NCBI RefSeq assembly: GCF_016725325.1 | Contig: NZ_CP068083.1 | Span: 372,001 to 436,000, forward strand | From: Sphingobacterium spiritivorum | GTDB lineage: Bacteria > Bacteroidota > Bacteroidia > Sphingobacteriales > Sphingobacteriaceae | Length of the DNA: 64,000 bases | Direction of reading: 5' to 3' | Shown: positions 54,949-64,000 of the stretch, piece after piece | Layout: every line of letters begins with the position of its first letter | Position numbering within the stretch: the first letter of the stretch is position 1 | The notes under the pieces: model-generated | Told to the model about the DNA's origin: nothing | Seen by the model: only the letters and a program-made list of their open reading frames with translations | Databases searched by the model: none | Position numbers and translations under genes: made by a program

Positions 54949-57900
54949 ATGTTTCATGGTAAATATCAAATAGAAAATACTATTAAAAAAATTTTTATAA
55001 TTATTTTAATATGCTCTGTTTCAAGAGCTCAAGGACAAAGTAATTCTATTCCGCCTCCGGATATAGCAAATTCATTTAATGGTGTAAATATTGATAATGA
55101 AAAATTTTACGGAGGAAATAGAGTGAGAATTGATTTGTATGAAATTCCATTTAGCAATAGAAACATTTCATTAGGAATAGAATACACAGCTGGAAATGGA
55201 ATAAAAATAGATCAAAGACCATCATCAGTAGGCTTAGGTTGGATTTTAAAAGCCGGAGGATTTGTATCTAGGACTGTTAACGGACGAGCAGATGAAATTG
55301 AAATCCTAAAAGAAGAATATTTATCCACATACGAAAAAATTCATCTTAGCTATGAGAAAAGAAAATATGAACTGAAAACATACGATTTAAACGGCTATTA
55401 CAGTTATCTCCGAAATCACCAGTTATTAGGGCTAAGTGACTGGAATTCATCAGCCAGAATCTCTTCTTACAAAAATACTTACGGAACAAATACCACAGAA
55501 GAGACATCATCTATCAGGGTCAACAAAAATGGATTTAATGAATATGATGTTATAAATACTATTAATAGAAATCCAAAGCCCGATTTGGCTCCTGATATAT
55601 TTAATTTTAAAGTGGCGGATTATTCAGGTAAGTTCTTTATGGATAAAGATGGAAAATGGATAGTAATATCCGAGGATGGAAGAAGTTATCAATTATCTAT
55701 TGAATTCAGTGAGAATAACCCCATTAACTATTTTACAAGTCCAGTAACCGGAACTACTTATTACCTCACAATCCCTAAAATAATTAAGACTATCAGGATT
55801 ACATCTTCTGATGGTTTAACTTTTACTTTTGGAGGAGATCAAGAAGTTTATGATATAGTCAAGACTTCTCAGGCCTATGTCCCTTTTGGTTATTTTAATT
55901 TTTTTACAGGCAACTATAAATACAATAGAATAATTTCGAATTGGTATTTGGTATCGGTAAAGGATCGGAATAATGGAGAAGAATTAAAGTTTGATTATAT
56001 CCGAAATTATATTTTTGATTCTACCCATCAGGCTTTCGGAATGAATAATCAGATTTTTTTTGAAGCAAAGAGCTTCAAGTACAATGAGTATAATGATTTT
56101 TCAGCAGGATTCTCAACGATAACCCCCATTACCAGATATGCTTATCGTACACATTCATTAAAAAAAATCACTAGTAATAAAGGAATAGAAGTAGATTTTT
56201 ACACTTCTGTCTCTAATCAATTATATTCAAATATAAAAATTGGTTACGGACCATATTTCGGATTCAACAGTGATCCTGATACGACCATTAGAGATCGTCG
56301 GGATAACACTCCTTTAAAGCTAAATCGGCTTACTGTTAAAGCGGGAAGCGAGCTTGTCAAGGATTTTCGCTTTTCGTATAGAGATACTGTATCTGAAAGG
56401 CTAAAACTTACAGAGGTATCCGAATTTAGCGACAACAAAATGAACACTCTTTATAAATTTGAATATAATAGTACTTTGTTACCACGTTATGAATCCAGGA
56501 CGAAAGATCATTGGGGATATCATAATAATAAGGATTTCTTTGCTATATACTCGACTCCCAGTCAGTTTACAAATGAGAATATTCTTAAATATAAATCTTT
56601 CAGAAGTCCTGACTCCTTGTATCTTAAAAGTGAAATTTTAGAAAAGATCAGATATGCTACAGGTGGGACTGTAGAATTTAAATATGAGCCGAATCGATTT
56701 ACTAGGATTTTTGACATAAAAACCGAATCCCTAAAAGATTCCGTAGGTATCGGAGGAGGATTAAGGCTAAAAGAGATAATTTACAAAGATCGAAATAATG
56801 AAATTGATAGAACAAATTTCATTTATTCTCCAGGTATTTTAGAAAGAGAGATACCTGAATATGTCAAATGGGTGAGTTCTGGTATCCCTGGTTATCGAGT
56901 TTTTAATGCAGAAGGTATTATTCCTTCACTTAAAACAAATGGAGTTGTTACCTATAGTCGTGTGACGGAAAGAAAGATCGGCAATGGATTTATAGAGTCT
57001 AATTATACAAACTACGACAATGGTTTTATGGATAAAAAACCTTCTCAGTTTTCTCAGGAGTTGGTTCTAAGTGATATTTTCATTGATAACTCATTCAAAA
57101 GAGGAAAGCTAATATCCAAAAAAATCTATCAAGAAAATCAGCCTACGCCTCTTCGTGAGGAACATTTCAAATATGAGCACGATTATTCTGAAGCTGACAA
57201 ACAAGAGTACAGGAGTATATGGACACAATACGACAACGAATACGCGGTTATTCAACAAAAAATGTATAACAACAACATTAGAGAAAAAAGAATTGTTGAA
57301 CGCTTTGGAAATTTAGTTGTTGAGTCTTCTGTCAGGACTGAGTATGACCAGTTCAATAATATAACAAGAGAAACTACCCTCGCCAATGATGGAAGTATAT
57401 ATTTCAAAAAATATAAATATCCATATAATTATCCAAACAATCCATCGGTTGATGACAGAGATTACCAGATGGTATTTAGAAAAATGGTCGAAAGAAACAT
57501 GATCAATAAACCAATTGAAATAATTACTCAACAAATTATTGAAGGACAAAGAAAGACTATAGCGGGATCTATTACTTCATATGAAAATTTCACAGGTATA
57601 ATAAAACCTGAAAAAGAATATCTACTAAATATCCAAAACCCTATATCAGATTCCACATTCTCATCCGTAGTATCTTTTTTCAATAGTACAGGCGGGATTA
57701 ACTTTTGGACTGAACGTCTGAACATTGACAGCCGGATGGAGGAAACAGTGCATTATCAGAGCTATGATAATTATGGCAATCCTCTATTGGTTAAGAATGA
57801 AGGAGGACATATTACTAGCTATTTATGGGGATACAAAGGTCTGTATCCTATCCTGGAGATAGAAAATGCCAATAATGATATAACGGAAGTCATTAACAAT

Positions 57901-58686
57901 GTGACATATACTAACTTAAATGTTACACTGTACAATTCTGCCACAAGCAATCGAAGTGCCACAACAACTATAAATACGACTCGCAAAGGGGACATAAAGA
58001 TTCAGCTATTTGGAGGCACTTATCTGGTTTCGAATCAAACATTATATATGAATTACACTCTGACTGGCCCCATTTCTAAATCAGGCACATTTTGTATGAG
58101 TAATAATGTAAACAGTGGGTGTCATGTCTCGAATACACACAACAATCAGGTCACTTTTACAAATATGCCAATTGGAGAATATACCCTTACCGTTTCTTCT
58201 CCCACAACTGTGGAAGGAAGTTCTGCACAAGTAGGACTTAATTATCCAACAACGATAAAGTCAATTTTGACAGGGAAAGAGTTTTTTTACCAAAGTTTTG
58301 ATGAATATATTGGTGCTGCAGTTTTAGCAGAAACCGGAGAAAAATATTATAGTGGAACATTTACCGTTCCTTTCTTTAAACCCAATTCAAAAACTTACAT
58401 AATTGACTATAAATATCTATCAGGTGGAAAATGGATAAATGTTAGCAAAACATATGATAATTATATGTTGCTAAATGAAGGACAAGGAATAGATGAAGTA
58501 AGAGTCTATCCATATGGTGCGCAGATGACAACATATACTTACAAGCCTTTAGTCGGCATGACAGGCAAAACGGATTCAAAAGGGCAAACAGAATATTATC
58601 TCTATGATGGATTTCAACGGCTACAACAGGTGCTTGACCAATTCAGACAGCTCAAACAGAGTTACTATTACAACTACAGACCTTAA
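54949..58686 (+). CDS. Large secreted RHS-associated protein (shell N-terminal half)
   Basis: The 1245-residue protein has a signal peptide (about 1-29). Its first part resembles the secreted partner that precedes RHS core proteins in Bacteroidota: SVGLGWILKAGGFVSRTVNG near 90-110, then many beta strands and TGGTVEFKYEPNRFT near 570. YD-type repeats appear in the C-terminal third (YDNYGNPLLVKNEGG, YLWGYKG) and it ends MTTYTYKPLVGMTGKTDS...YYLYDGFQRLQ. I infer that it and the next protein form the two halves of a hollow YD-repeat cage, like split TcB/TcC or BC components. The GC content is visibly lower than in the core genes, suggesting transfer. Confidence 0.75.
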   Translation: MFHGKYQIENTIKKIFIIILICSVSRAQGQSNSIPPPDIANSFNGVNIDNEKFYGGNRVRIDLYEIPFSNRNISLGIEYTAGNGIKIDQRPSSVGLGWILKAGGFVSRTVNGRADEIEILKEEYLSTYEKIHLSYEKRKYELKTYDLNGYYSYLRNHQLLGLSDWNSSARISSYKNTYGTNTTEETSSIRVNKNGFNEYDVINTINRNPKPDLAPDIFNFKVADYSGKFFMDKDGKWIVISEDGRSYQLSIEFSENNPINYFTSPVTGTTYYLTIPKIIKTIRITSSDGLTFTFGGDQEVYDIVKTSQAYVPFGYFNFFTGNYKYNRIISNWYLVSVKDRNNGEELKFDYIRNYIFDSTHQAFGMNNQIFFEAKSFKYNEYNDFSAGFSTITPITRYAYRTHSLKKITSNKGIEVDFYTSVSNQLYSNIKIGYGPYFGFNSDPDTTIRDRRDNTPLKLNRLTVKAGSELVKDFRFSYRDTVSERLKLTEVSEFSDNKMNTLYKFEYNSTLLPRYESRTKDHWGYHNNKDFFAIYSTPSQFTNENILKYKSFRSPDSLYLKSEILEKIRYATGGTVEFKYEPNRFTRIFDIKTESLKDSVGIGGGLRLKEIIYKDRNNEIDRTNFIYSPGILEREIPEYVKWVSSGIPGYRVFNAEGIIPSLKTNGVVTYSRVTERKIGNGFIESNYTNYDNGFMDKKPSQFSQELVLSDIFIDNSFKRGKLISKKIYQENQPTPLREEHFKYEHDYSEADKQEYRSIWTQYDNEYAVIQQKMYNNNIREKRIVERFGNLVVESSVRTEYDQFNNITRETTLANDGSIYFKKYKYPYNYPNNPSVDDRDYQMVFRKMVERNMINKPIEIITQQIIEGQRKTIAGSITSYENFTGIIKPEKEYLLNIQNPISDSTFSSVVSFFNSTGGINFWTERLNIDSRMEETVHYQSYDNYGNPLLVKNEGGHITSYLWGYKGLYPILEIENANNDITEVINNVTYTNLNVTLYNSATSNRSATTTINTTRKGDIKIQLFGGTYLVSNQTLYMNYTLTGPISKSGTFCMSNNVNSGCHVSNTHNNQVTFTNMPIGEYTLTVSSPTTVEGSSAQVGLNYPTTIKSILTGKEFFYQSFDEYIGAAVLAETGEKYYSGTFTVPFFKPNSKTYIIDYKYLSGGKWINVSKTYDNYMLLNEGQGIDEVRVYPYGAQMTTYTYKPLVGMTGKTDSKGQTEYYLYDGFQRLQQVLDQFRQLKQSYYYNYRP

Positions 58687-58701
58687 ATTAGAAACCAGAT
58701 T

Positions 58702-61700
58702 ATGAAAAAACAGCTTCTATATTGCATATTAACAATATCCACTTTCGTTATATTTACAAATGTTCTGGCGCAAAGTATGGATCTTATACTTAATAATTAT
58801 AGCGGTCAAAGTCAGATTAAAGCGCAAAAGAGCATTACATTAGCTTCCGGATTTCACGTCACTTCAGGTCAGAATGTACGAATTTTCATCAGTCGTCTAA
58901 CATATCAGACTCTGAATTCTGCACCAAGTAATGATCAGAACTATATAATTACTAATAACTACAAAAAGTCTTTTACTACCCCCCCCACAACTCCTACTAC
59001 GGAAGACCTTATTCAACAGATTATGTATTTTGATGGGATGGGAAGGAAAATTCAGGTTATTTCTACAAAAGGAAGCCCTACAATGAAAGATATAGTACAA
59101 CATATAGAATATGATAATTTTGGTAGAGAAAGCAAAAAATATCTTCCTTATGCCTCTTCAAATAGTGAAAATGGGAGTTATAACTCTACTGCTGGAAGCG
59201 ATGTAATGAATTATTACGCAGCCAACGGCTGGGATACATCGGTTAAGAAAACAACTGTACCGTTTGCAGAGACTTTATTTGAGGACAGCCCACTGAACCG
59301 TTTACAGATTCAGGCTGCTCCGGGAGAATCCTGGCAATTGAGCAGTGGTCATACAATACATAAAGATTATGGAACAAATGTCAATGATGATGTGAAGTTC
59401 TGGAAAATAAACACTGCTGGTAATGGTGCCTCCGCAACTTTCTATTTACAAGGAAAGCTATATAAGACAGTTACCAAAGATGAAAATTGGACATCAGGCA
59501 AGACTGGTACTGTGGAAGAATTTAAAGACTTTGAAGAAAAAATAGTACTGAAGCGTATCTGGGAAACGGAAGACAAGAAATTAGACACCTATTATATCTA
59601 CGACCACTTCAAAAGTCTTAAGTATGTAATCCCTCCTGCTGTCATTACAAATAATTTTACAGAATCTGATTCTGATTTTAATCTTTATATTTATGGTTAT
59701 AAGTATGACGGTCGAAGAAGACTAATTGAAAAGAAGATACCTGGTAAGGGGTGGGAATACATAGTGTATAATAAACGAAGCCAGGTTGTGCAGATTCAAG
59801 ATGCTGTTCAGAGATTATCCAACCAATGGTTGTTTACTAAATATGATGCTTTTGGTCGCATAGTAATGACCGGAATACATACAAGAAGTTCTAGCCGGGA
59901 GGCTGAACAAGCTTATATCTTGAATAATGAAATAGTATTTTGGGAAAACCGAGCCAGAGAACAATCAACTTATGGTAATGTTTCTTATCCCCGAACAAAT
60001 ACAACTGTTCGAAGCATCAATTATTATGACGACTATACGTTTGAGCAGGCTAATAACCTTACAGCTGAAGGCATCACCCATAGCAGAATGCTCAATGGAC
60101 TTCTGACAGGAACAGTTGTTTATAAAGAAGATGGTAGTTTACCTTTGCTTACTGCGTTATATTATGATGACGACGGAAGGCTAATTCAGACAGTTTCTCA
60201 AAATAATCTTGGAGGGAAAGATATAATAACTTATTCATACAGTTTTACAGGTGAATTGCTTACAAGTGTACATAGTCATACTGCAAACGGACAGACCACG
60301 ACTATTGCTACACACAATAAATATGACCATGTTGGACGTCTGATGACAAGCAAGCAACAGATCAACAACCAACCTGAGATAACCCTATTGGCAAAAAACT
60401 ATAATGAAATCGGTCAGCTAAGAGAAAAAGTCGTTGGCGCAGACACTGATGGGAATAATCCTGTAAACATCATTACCTATGGCTACAACGAACGAGGATG
60501 GCTAACAACAAGCACTTCAAAATATTTTAGTCAACAGCTCAAATACCAGGATCCCATATATGGTACATCAGCTCAATGGAATGGTAATATATCCGAACAG
60601 CACTGGGGTCAAAACACAACAGTCAATGAATATTTTGTATACAGCTATGACAAATTGAACAGATTGAAAAATGGTAACAGTACTACATCCGGAATGTATG
60701 AATCGCTGGAATACGATGATATGGGTAATATCACGAAACTGACACGAAACGGTGCTGCAATCTTTTACAGTTATACAGGAAACAATTTAAATTCAGTATC
60801 AGGCTTAGTTAATGGGAACTATACCTATGATAGCAACGGGAATGTTAAGATTGACCGCACAGGCATGAATATGAGCTACAATTACCTGAATCTACCCCAG
60901 CAAGTGACAGGAGGAGGTAATACAATTACATACCTCTATGATGCAATTGGCAATAAACTTCGTAAAACGGCAAATACAACGGGACAGCGGGATTATATTG
61001 GAGGTATAGAATACCAGAACGGAGCAATTGAGTTGATCCATACAGCAGAAGGTGTAGCATATAGGAATGTAAATGGTGATTATACGTACAGATATAATCT
61101 GACAGACCACCTGGGTAATGTCAGAGCTACGATTTACCGGAATCCTAATACGAATGCTGTAGAGGTTTTGCAAAGAGATGATTACTATCCGTTTGGATTG
61201 CAAAAATCACCAAGCCCTGTATTTGGAAATAATAAGTATCTTTATAATGGTAAGGAAAAGCAAGAGGAGTTAGGTGGCCAGCTGGACTATGGAGTGAGGC
61301 TTTATGATCCGGTAATCGGAAGATGGAACGTTGTGGATCCACTGGCGAGCGAAGAATATGATTTGTCGCCATACCGTTACGGTTATAATAATCCATTGCG
61401 ATTTATGGATCCTGATGGAATGCTCGAGGATGATATTTTATATAATCAAAAAGGTAAAGAAATAGATCGAATAGTTAATAATCTGCCTGATCGTTATTTT
61501 ATGCAATATGATAGAGGTAATTATTCTTATAATGGAAGTCGTTATGTTCAGGTAAACAGTCGGGAGACGATTCTCGGTGATCTAAGGGAGATAGCAAAAG
61601 GTAATGAAAAAACCGGATTCGATGGAAAATTGGACAGCTATACAAAGAAGTTGGGGCCAATTGTTGCCGAAGCGACAAGCAAAACAAACATGGGTATCGT

Positions 61701-62076
61701 GGGAGGAATTGCTTTAGAAAGTTTAGAACCAAAGAATGTTTATGGTGGTACAGGAAAAGGCAACCTAGACTTTGTTAGTGAGTTTAAGGCAGATGTCCTG
61801 TATGAAATAAATGGAACTTACTATAGCAAACATGAAGCTCTGAATTATGTATGGGGTGCAGCAATGAAAACAACAGGGCAGAATATTGGAATTTTCTTAT
61901 CCGCGGCTGATGCCTATCATAAAGTTCACAATAGAACGACACTAGGCAATGAGCCTTCTCACAATGAGGCAATAAAGAAAGGATTCTATAATGCGCCAGG
62001 AAGACAGTTCCAAATATATTCAATTCCACAATATTATAATGAAAAGAAATGGTTAAGTCGCCCTATAGGAAAATAA
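58702..62076 (+). CDS. RHS-repeat protein with core and variable C-terminal (candidate toxin) domain
   Basis: The 1124-residue protein has a signal peptide (to VLAQ) and an N-terminal SITLASGFHVTSGQNV segment seen in Bacteroidota surface proteins. A DUF6443-like region (MYFDGMGRKIQVI) and YD repeats follow. The RHS-associated core (about 790-907) has DHLGNVRATIYR, YYPFGLQ, YNGKEKQEELGG, YGVRLYDPVIGRW and YRYGYNNPLRFMDPDG. After Met907 comes a 217-residue unrelated tail with GKGNLDF and INGTYYSKHEALNYVWGAAM, loosely like bacterial toxin 44-type domains. A toxin role is inferred from position after the core. It starts 15 bases after the previous gene. Confidence 0.8.
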   Translation: MKKQLLYCILTISTFVIFTNVLAQSMDLILNNYSGQSQIKAQKSITLASGFHVTSGQNVRIFISRLTYQTLNSAPSNDQNYIITNNYKKSFTTPPTTPTTEDLIQQIMYFDGMGRKIQVISTKGSPTMKDIVQHIEYDNFGRESKKYLPYASSNSENGSYNSTAGSDVMNYYAANGWDTSVKKTTVPFAETLFEDSPLNRLQIQAAPGESWQLSSGHTIHKDYGTNVNDDVKFWKINTAGNGASATFYLQGKLYKTVTKDENWTSGKTGTVEEFKDFEEKIVLKRIWETEDKKLDTYYIYDHFKSLKYVIPPAVITNNFTESDSDFNLYIYGYKYDGRRRLIEKKIPGKGWEYIVYNKRSQVVQIQDAVQRLSNQWLFTKYDAFGRIVMTGIHTRSSSREAEQAYILNNEIVFWENRAREQSTYGNVSYPRTNTTVRSINYYDDYTFEQANNLTAEGITHSRMLNGLLTGTVVYKEDGSLPLLTALYYDDDGRLIQTVSQNNLGGKDIITYSYSFTGELLTSVHSHTANGQTTTIATHNKYDHVGRLMTSKQQINNQPEITLLAKNYNEIGQLREKVVGADTDGNNPVNIITYGYNERGWLTTSTSKYFSQQLKYQDPIYGTSAQWNGNISEQHWGQNTTVNEYFVYSYDKLNRLKNGNSTTSGMYESLEYDDMGNITKLTRNGAAIFYSYTGNNLNSVSGLVNGNYTYDSNGNVKIDRTGMNMSYNYLNLPQQVTGGGNTITYLYDAIGNKLRKTANTTGQRDYIGGIEYQNGAIELIHTAEGVAYRNVNGDYTYRYNLTDHLGNVRATIYRNPNTNAVEVLQRDDYYPFGLQKSPSPVFGNNKYLYNGKEKQEELGGQLDYGVRLYDPVIGRWNVVDPLASEEYDLSPYRYGYNNPLRFMDPDGMLEDDILYNQKGKEIDRIVNNLPDRYFMQYDRGNYSYNGSRYVQVNSRETILGDLREIAKGNEKTGFDGKLDSYTKKLGPIVAEATSKTNMGIVGGIALESLEPKNVYGGTGKGNLDFVSEFKADVLYEINGTYYSKHEALNYVWGAAMKTTGQNIGIFLSAADAYHKVHNRTTLGNEPSHNEAIKKGFYNAPGRQFQIYSIPQYYNEKKWLSRPIGK
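58979..58986 (+). repeat. C8 homopolymer inside the second RHS gene
   Basis: Eight consecutive C encode part of a Thr/Pro linker (TTPPTTPTT, residues 93-95 region). A one-base slip would frameshift the protein just after the signal peptide domain and stop expression of the RHS core and its C-terminal domain. Confidence 0.85.
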
Positions 62077-62738
62077 TTTGGATACTGATTGCTACCAGTA
62101 TTCTGAGCTGTGCAATTAGTTGTCATCAAAGTTCTTTTCAAAAAATTAGCGCCAAGGATATTGGTAAATATGAAATTACAGAAACTATTGCGTGGAGTAG
62201 TAGAGATAGCTCAGTTATATTGTATCCGTTGATTGATAATGGGATTTTTTTGCAGGAGTATAATATATTATTGGCATTAAGATATTATAATGGAACTGAT
62301 TCTATATATTATGTTTTGAAGGATACACAGATTGGCAACTATATTGTCAAAGATAATAAGTTGTATATTTATGATAGAATTGTAGCAGCCCCAGGAACAT
62401 TAGAGGGATGGTATGAGACAGGCAAAGGAAATAGACGAATGTTGGATAGTATTTTTTTCACTGGAGATAGTATATTGCAAAGTTGTCCAGATCTAAAATC
62501 TTTTGACAAAATTGCCAAAACAAAACCCTATGGTATCTATAAAATCGATCATGACACCTTAAGAGTCATAGCAAGGAATGGAAAGGAGCAAAAAAAGTAT
62601 GTTGAAAACATTTATGCCCCCGGCTTCTATTACTTTTCATCTCCTGGATTAGGACTAGAGCGGATATATGATCTTTTATCCATTGAAGAAAAGTTAAAGA
62701 AAAATACCCCTTCAGCTTTGGATCCGAAATATTATTAG
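62049..62738 (+). CDS. Lipoprotein overlapping the RHS gene (candidate immunity protein)
   Basis: The 229-residue protein has a basic start and hydrophobic helix followed by Cys-containing lipobox candidates ILSC or AISC near residues 21-25, so it is probably a lipoprotein. The remainder is a beta-rich soluble domain without motifs I recognise. Its first 28 bases overlap the end of the RHS gene, the usual place of an immunity gene after a polymorphic toxin. Immunity is inferred from position and coupling only; a secretion accessory role is also possible. Confidence 0.6.
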   Translation: MVKSPYRKIIWILIATSILSCAISCHQSSFQKISAKDIGKYEITETIAWSSRDSSVILYPLIDNGIFLQEYNILLALRYYNGTDSIYYVLKDTQIGNYIVKDNKLYIYDRIVAAPGTLEGWYETGKGNRRMLDSIFFTGDSILQSCPDLKSFDKIAKTKPYGIYKIDHDTLRVIARNGKEQKKYVENIYAPGFYYFSSPGLGLERIYDLLSIEEKLKKNTPSALDPKYY

Positions 62739-62739
62739 T

Positions 62740-62955
62740 TTGGTGCGATTTAGAGTTTATGCATCTCTGATGAGTGACACTAAGATCATCGTGTATATCA
62801 ATATGATCCAGTCTCCATTTATCGAGAACAAATCGAAAGAAAGCCAAACAAAATAATATAAAGTTAGGTACAAAGACTTTTTTCAGGGTTTTATAGCACA
62901 GGATGAAGAAATTAAATAGGAATTACAAAAGGTGCAGACCAAACGGAAGGAATAA
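62740..62955 (+). pseudogene. Unrecognised gene fragments after the RHS locus
   Basis: Two short coding-like pieces remain. One (62740-62856) encodes LVRFRVYASLMSDTK and ends at TAA. The other (about 62857-62955) encodes YKVRYKDFFQGFIAQDEEIK, a stop, then ELQKVQTKRKE. Neither is long enough to name. They look like worn gene ends rather than random intergenic DNA, but this is uncertain. Confidence 0.35.
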
Positions 62956-62980
62956 AGTTATCTGATTACTTTGGAAAGTT

Positions 62981-63535
62981 TTGAATATTAAATTTATCAA
63001 GTATATCTTATTACTTGCTCGCTCTTAATATACTATGTTCGTGTAGTAAGAGTCCAAGCAACAAGATTGAAAGCCTTTTAGAATTAGATAATATGGTGCA
63101 AAATCACTTAGCTTTAAATAGATACACTAACATGAAGCCATTTACGAAGGATATAAATGGTGTCACCGTTTGTGATTCACGTATTTGAAAATATAAAACA
63201 GTATTAGATTCATAAAATATTACCGTTATGATAATTATTCCGTATGGGTGGAAAATAGGGGATTGGGTGATATTTATGGATACATCATTAATCACGATCC
63301 GTCTACGTCTGAGATAAAATCCTTTCAACTCGATGAAAAATATCACATTGGTATAGAAAAAAAGGTGCGCAGTAATATTTATTACTTTTCGAGCGGTATT
63401 GCATAATAAGGTATAATGAATAAGAATTAGAAAGTTTAGTTTTTGGTAAGAACCCTTCCGTGACAAAGAATACTTATGATCCCCTGATAATACCCTGTAT
63501 TTTAGCTATAAAATAACAGATAAGCACTTTTTAAA
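62981..63535 (+). pseudogene. Frameshifted small lipoprotein pseudogene
   Basis: Successive frames give a broken protein. A hydrophobic start is NIKFIKYILLLA; after a +1 shift comes LCSCSKSPSNKIESLLELDN with a lipobox-like LCSC, reading to a TGA at 63186. Then KYKTVLDS follows in another frame, and KYYRYDNYSVWVENRGLGD to the TAA at 63404 in a third. A further piece, LESLVFGKNPSVTKNTYDP, lies after 63425. At least three frameshifts are needed, so the gene is dead. It may be a decayed immunity or surface lipoprotein. Confidence 0.6.
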
Positions 63536-63762
63536 TTAAAGAAAGTGTGTTGTGCAACAATTTTTCTCCTATAAATAGCCTTTTGCAAGTTCATTACTTT
63601 GATTAAACAAAAGCTATCCGATTTATTGGATACATAATATTTATATCAACGCACGATTATTTAAATGGATATTTTACAAAAAAGCATTAGATATAAATTA
63701 GAATTAAACACAAAAAACAAATCCTTAACAGGCAAAAATACAATTAATTACTGCTGTTATAT

Positions 63763-63770
63763 TATCTTTG
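63763..63770 (+). promoter_or_regulatory. Candidate -7 element of the tamB-like gene
   Basis: TATCTTTG matches TAnnTTTG. Transcription would begin near 63777, 98 bases before the TTG start and just before a 22-codon upstream frame. No clear -33 element is seen. Confidence 0.4.
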
Positions 63771-63787
63771 CCCCTAAGGCATATAAT

Positions 63788-63856
63788 ATGAAAATCATTT
63801 TTTTTGTAAACATATCCGGTCTTTTTACGTTGTTTAATAGAACTTTTGACGCTTAA
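63788..63856 (+). CDS. Possible 22-codon upstream ORF before tamB
   Basis: An ATG 11 bases after the predicted transcription start opens a 22-residue frame beginning MKIIFFVNISGLFTLFNRTF. It ends 18 bases before the TamB start. It is Phe-rich, but no terminator or antiterminator follows, so attenuation is not supported. It may be an unexpressed frame. Confidence 0.2.
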   Translation: MKIIFFVNISGLFTLFNRTFDA

Positions 63857-63874
63857 ATATAGATTTTTCAAATT

Positions 63875-64000
63875 TTGAATAAATTAGGACGCATTGCATT
63901 AAAGACAATCTTATGGATTGTCGGCTCTATTATAGCCTTACTTTTACTTATTGTTTTTCTGATCCGGCTCCCTTCCGTTCAAAACTTTGTAGTGGGCAAA
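63875..64000 (+). CDS. TamB-like translocation/assembly protein, N-terminal part
   Basis: The first 42 codons of a gene that continues past the window start with TTG 63875. They encode a basic LNKLGRIALKTILW, one membrane anchor (WIVGSIIALLLLIVFLI) and RLPSVQNFVVGK. This is the usual N-terminus of Bacteroidota TamB/DUF490 proteins, which bridge inner and outer membranes and help barrel assembly or lipid transport. Identification rests on this short piece only. Confidence 0.6.
   Translation, partial: MNKLGRIALKTILWIVGSIIALLLLIVFLIRLPSVQNFVVGK

Noticed and set aside
54949..62076. RHS genes considered as TcB/TcC insecticidal toxin complex
   Set aside because: No TcA partner or SpvB-like N-terminal domain is recognisable, and both proteins have Sec signal peptides; only a general cage analogy is kept.
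63104..63466. 120-codon minus-strand open frame
   Set aside because: It is antisense to the frameshifted lipoprotein pseudogene, low-complexity and without a start signal, so it is a shadow.

Overview
The window reads as a chromosomal segment of a Bacteroidota bacterium, most likely a Sphingobacteriaceae member close to Sphingobacterium. This rests on gene content seen in the sequence: fused SecDF, an alpha/beta-fused 2-oxoacid dehydrogenase E1, DAHP synthase fused to chorismate mutase, DUF4290, DUF3078 and ribosomal protein THX. It also rests on TAnnTTTG-type -7 promoter elements, weak Shine-Dalgarno sequences and low GC. The species is inference. No rRNA, tRNA, CRISPR array or intact insertion sequence was seen.

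Layout. 1-10 kb: a partial magnesium transporter, a dipeptidase, an SPFH membrane protein with a small ribbon-helix-helix partner, a DNA glycosylase, purM, a retropepsin-like RimK partner and rimK, an SGNH esterase, small redox and stress proteins and a lipoprotein. 10-27 kb: DinB, THX, guaB, an outer-membrane protein, secDF, a MarR/ferredoxin-reductase/ferredoxin group, type II NADH dehydrogenase, a PolX-family protein with a degenerate polymerase core, and three peptidases. 27-33 kb: the elongasome operon mreB-mreC-mreD-PBP2-rodA. 33-36 kb: a tightly coupled minus-strand run of thermonuclease, DMT transporter, IMPACT protein and nucleoside phosphorylase.

36-42 kb: an aromatic amino acid operon (prephenate dehydratase, DAHP synthase/chorismate mutase, aroA, aroC, a ROK protein). 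It is preceded by a textbook transcription attenuator: a 21-codon Phe/Tyr-rich leader peptide, a possible antiterminator and a strong intrinsic terminator, all behind a near-consensus Bacteroidota promoter. 42-54 kb: the fused E1, a DEAD-box helicase, a Nudix protein, a candidate small RNA, a 41-residue membrane protein, rlmH, a DUF3078 protein, YceI, murA (catalytic Cys replaced by Asp), an Asn-rich DUF4290 protein and a UvrD/PcrA helicase.

54-64 kb is visibly more AT-rich and accessory. It holds two large secreted RHS/YD-repeat proteins; the second ends in an RHS core plus a 217-residue variable C-terminal domain. An overlapping lipoprotein gene follows as a candidate immunity gene, then frameshifted gene remnants. 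A G8 tract and a C8 tract mark the locus as possibly phase-variable. The window ends at the start of a TamB-like gene.

The strongest points for follow-up are the Phe/Tyr attenuator, the RHS locus with its decayed neighbours, the Cys-to-Asp MurA, the PolX protein with lost polymerase aspartates, and the orphan promoter-terminator unit near 47.1 kb. All assignments come from reading the sequence; no database search was run.
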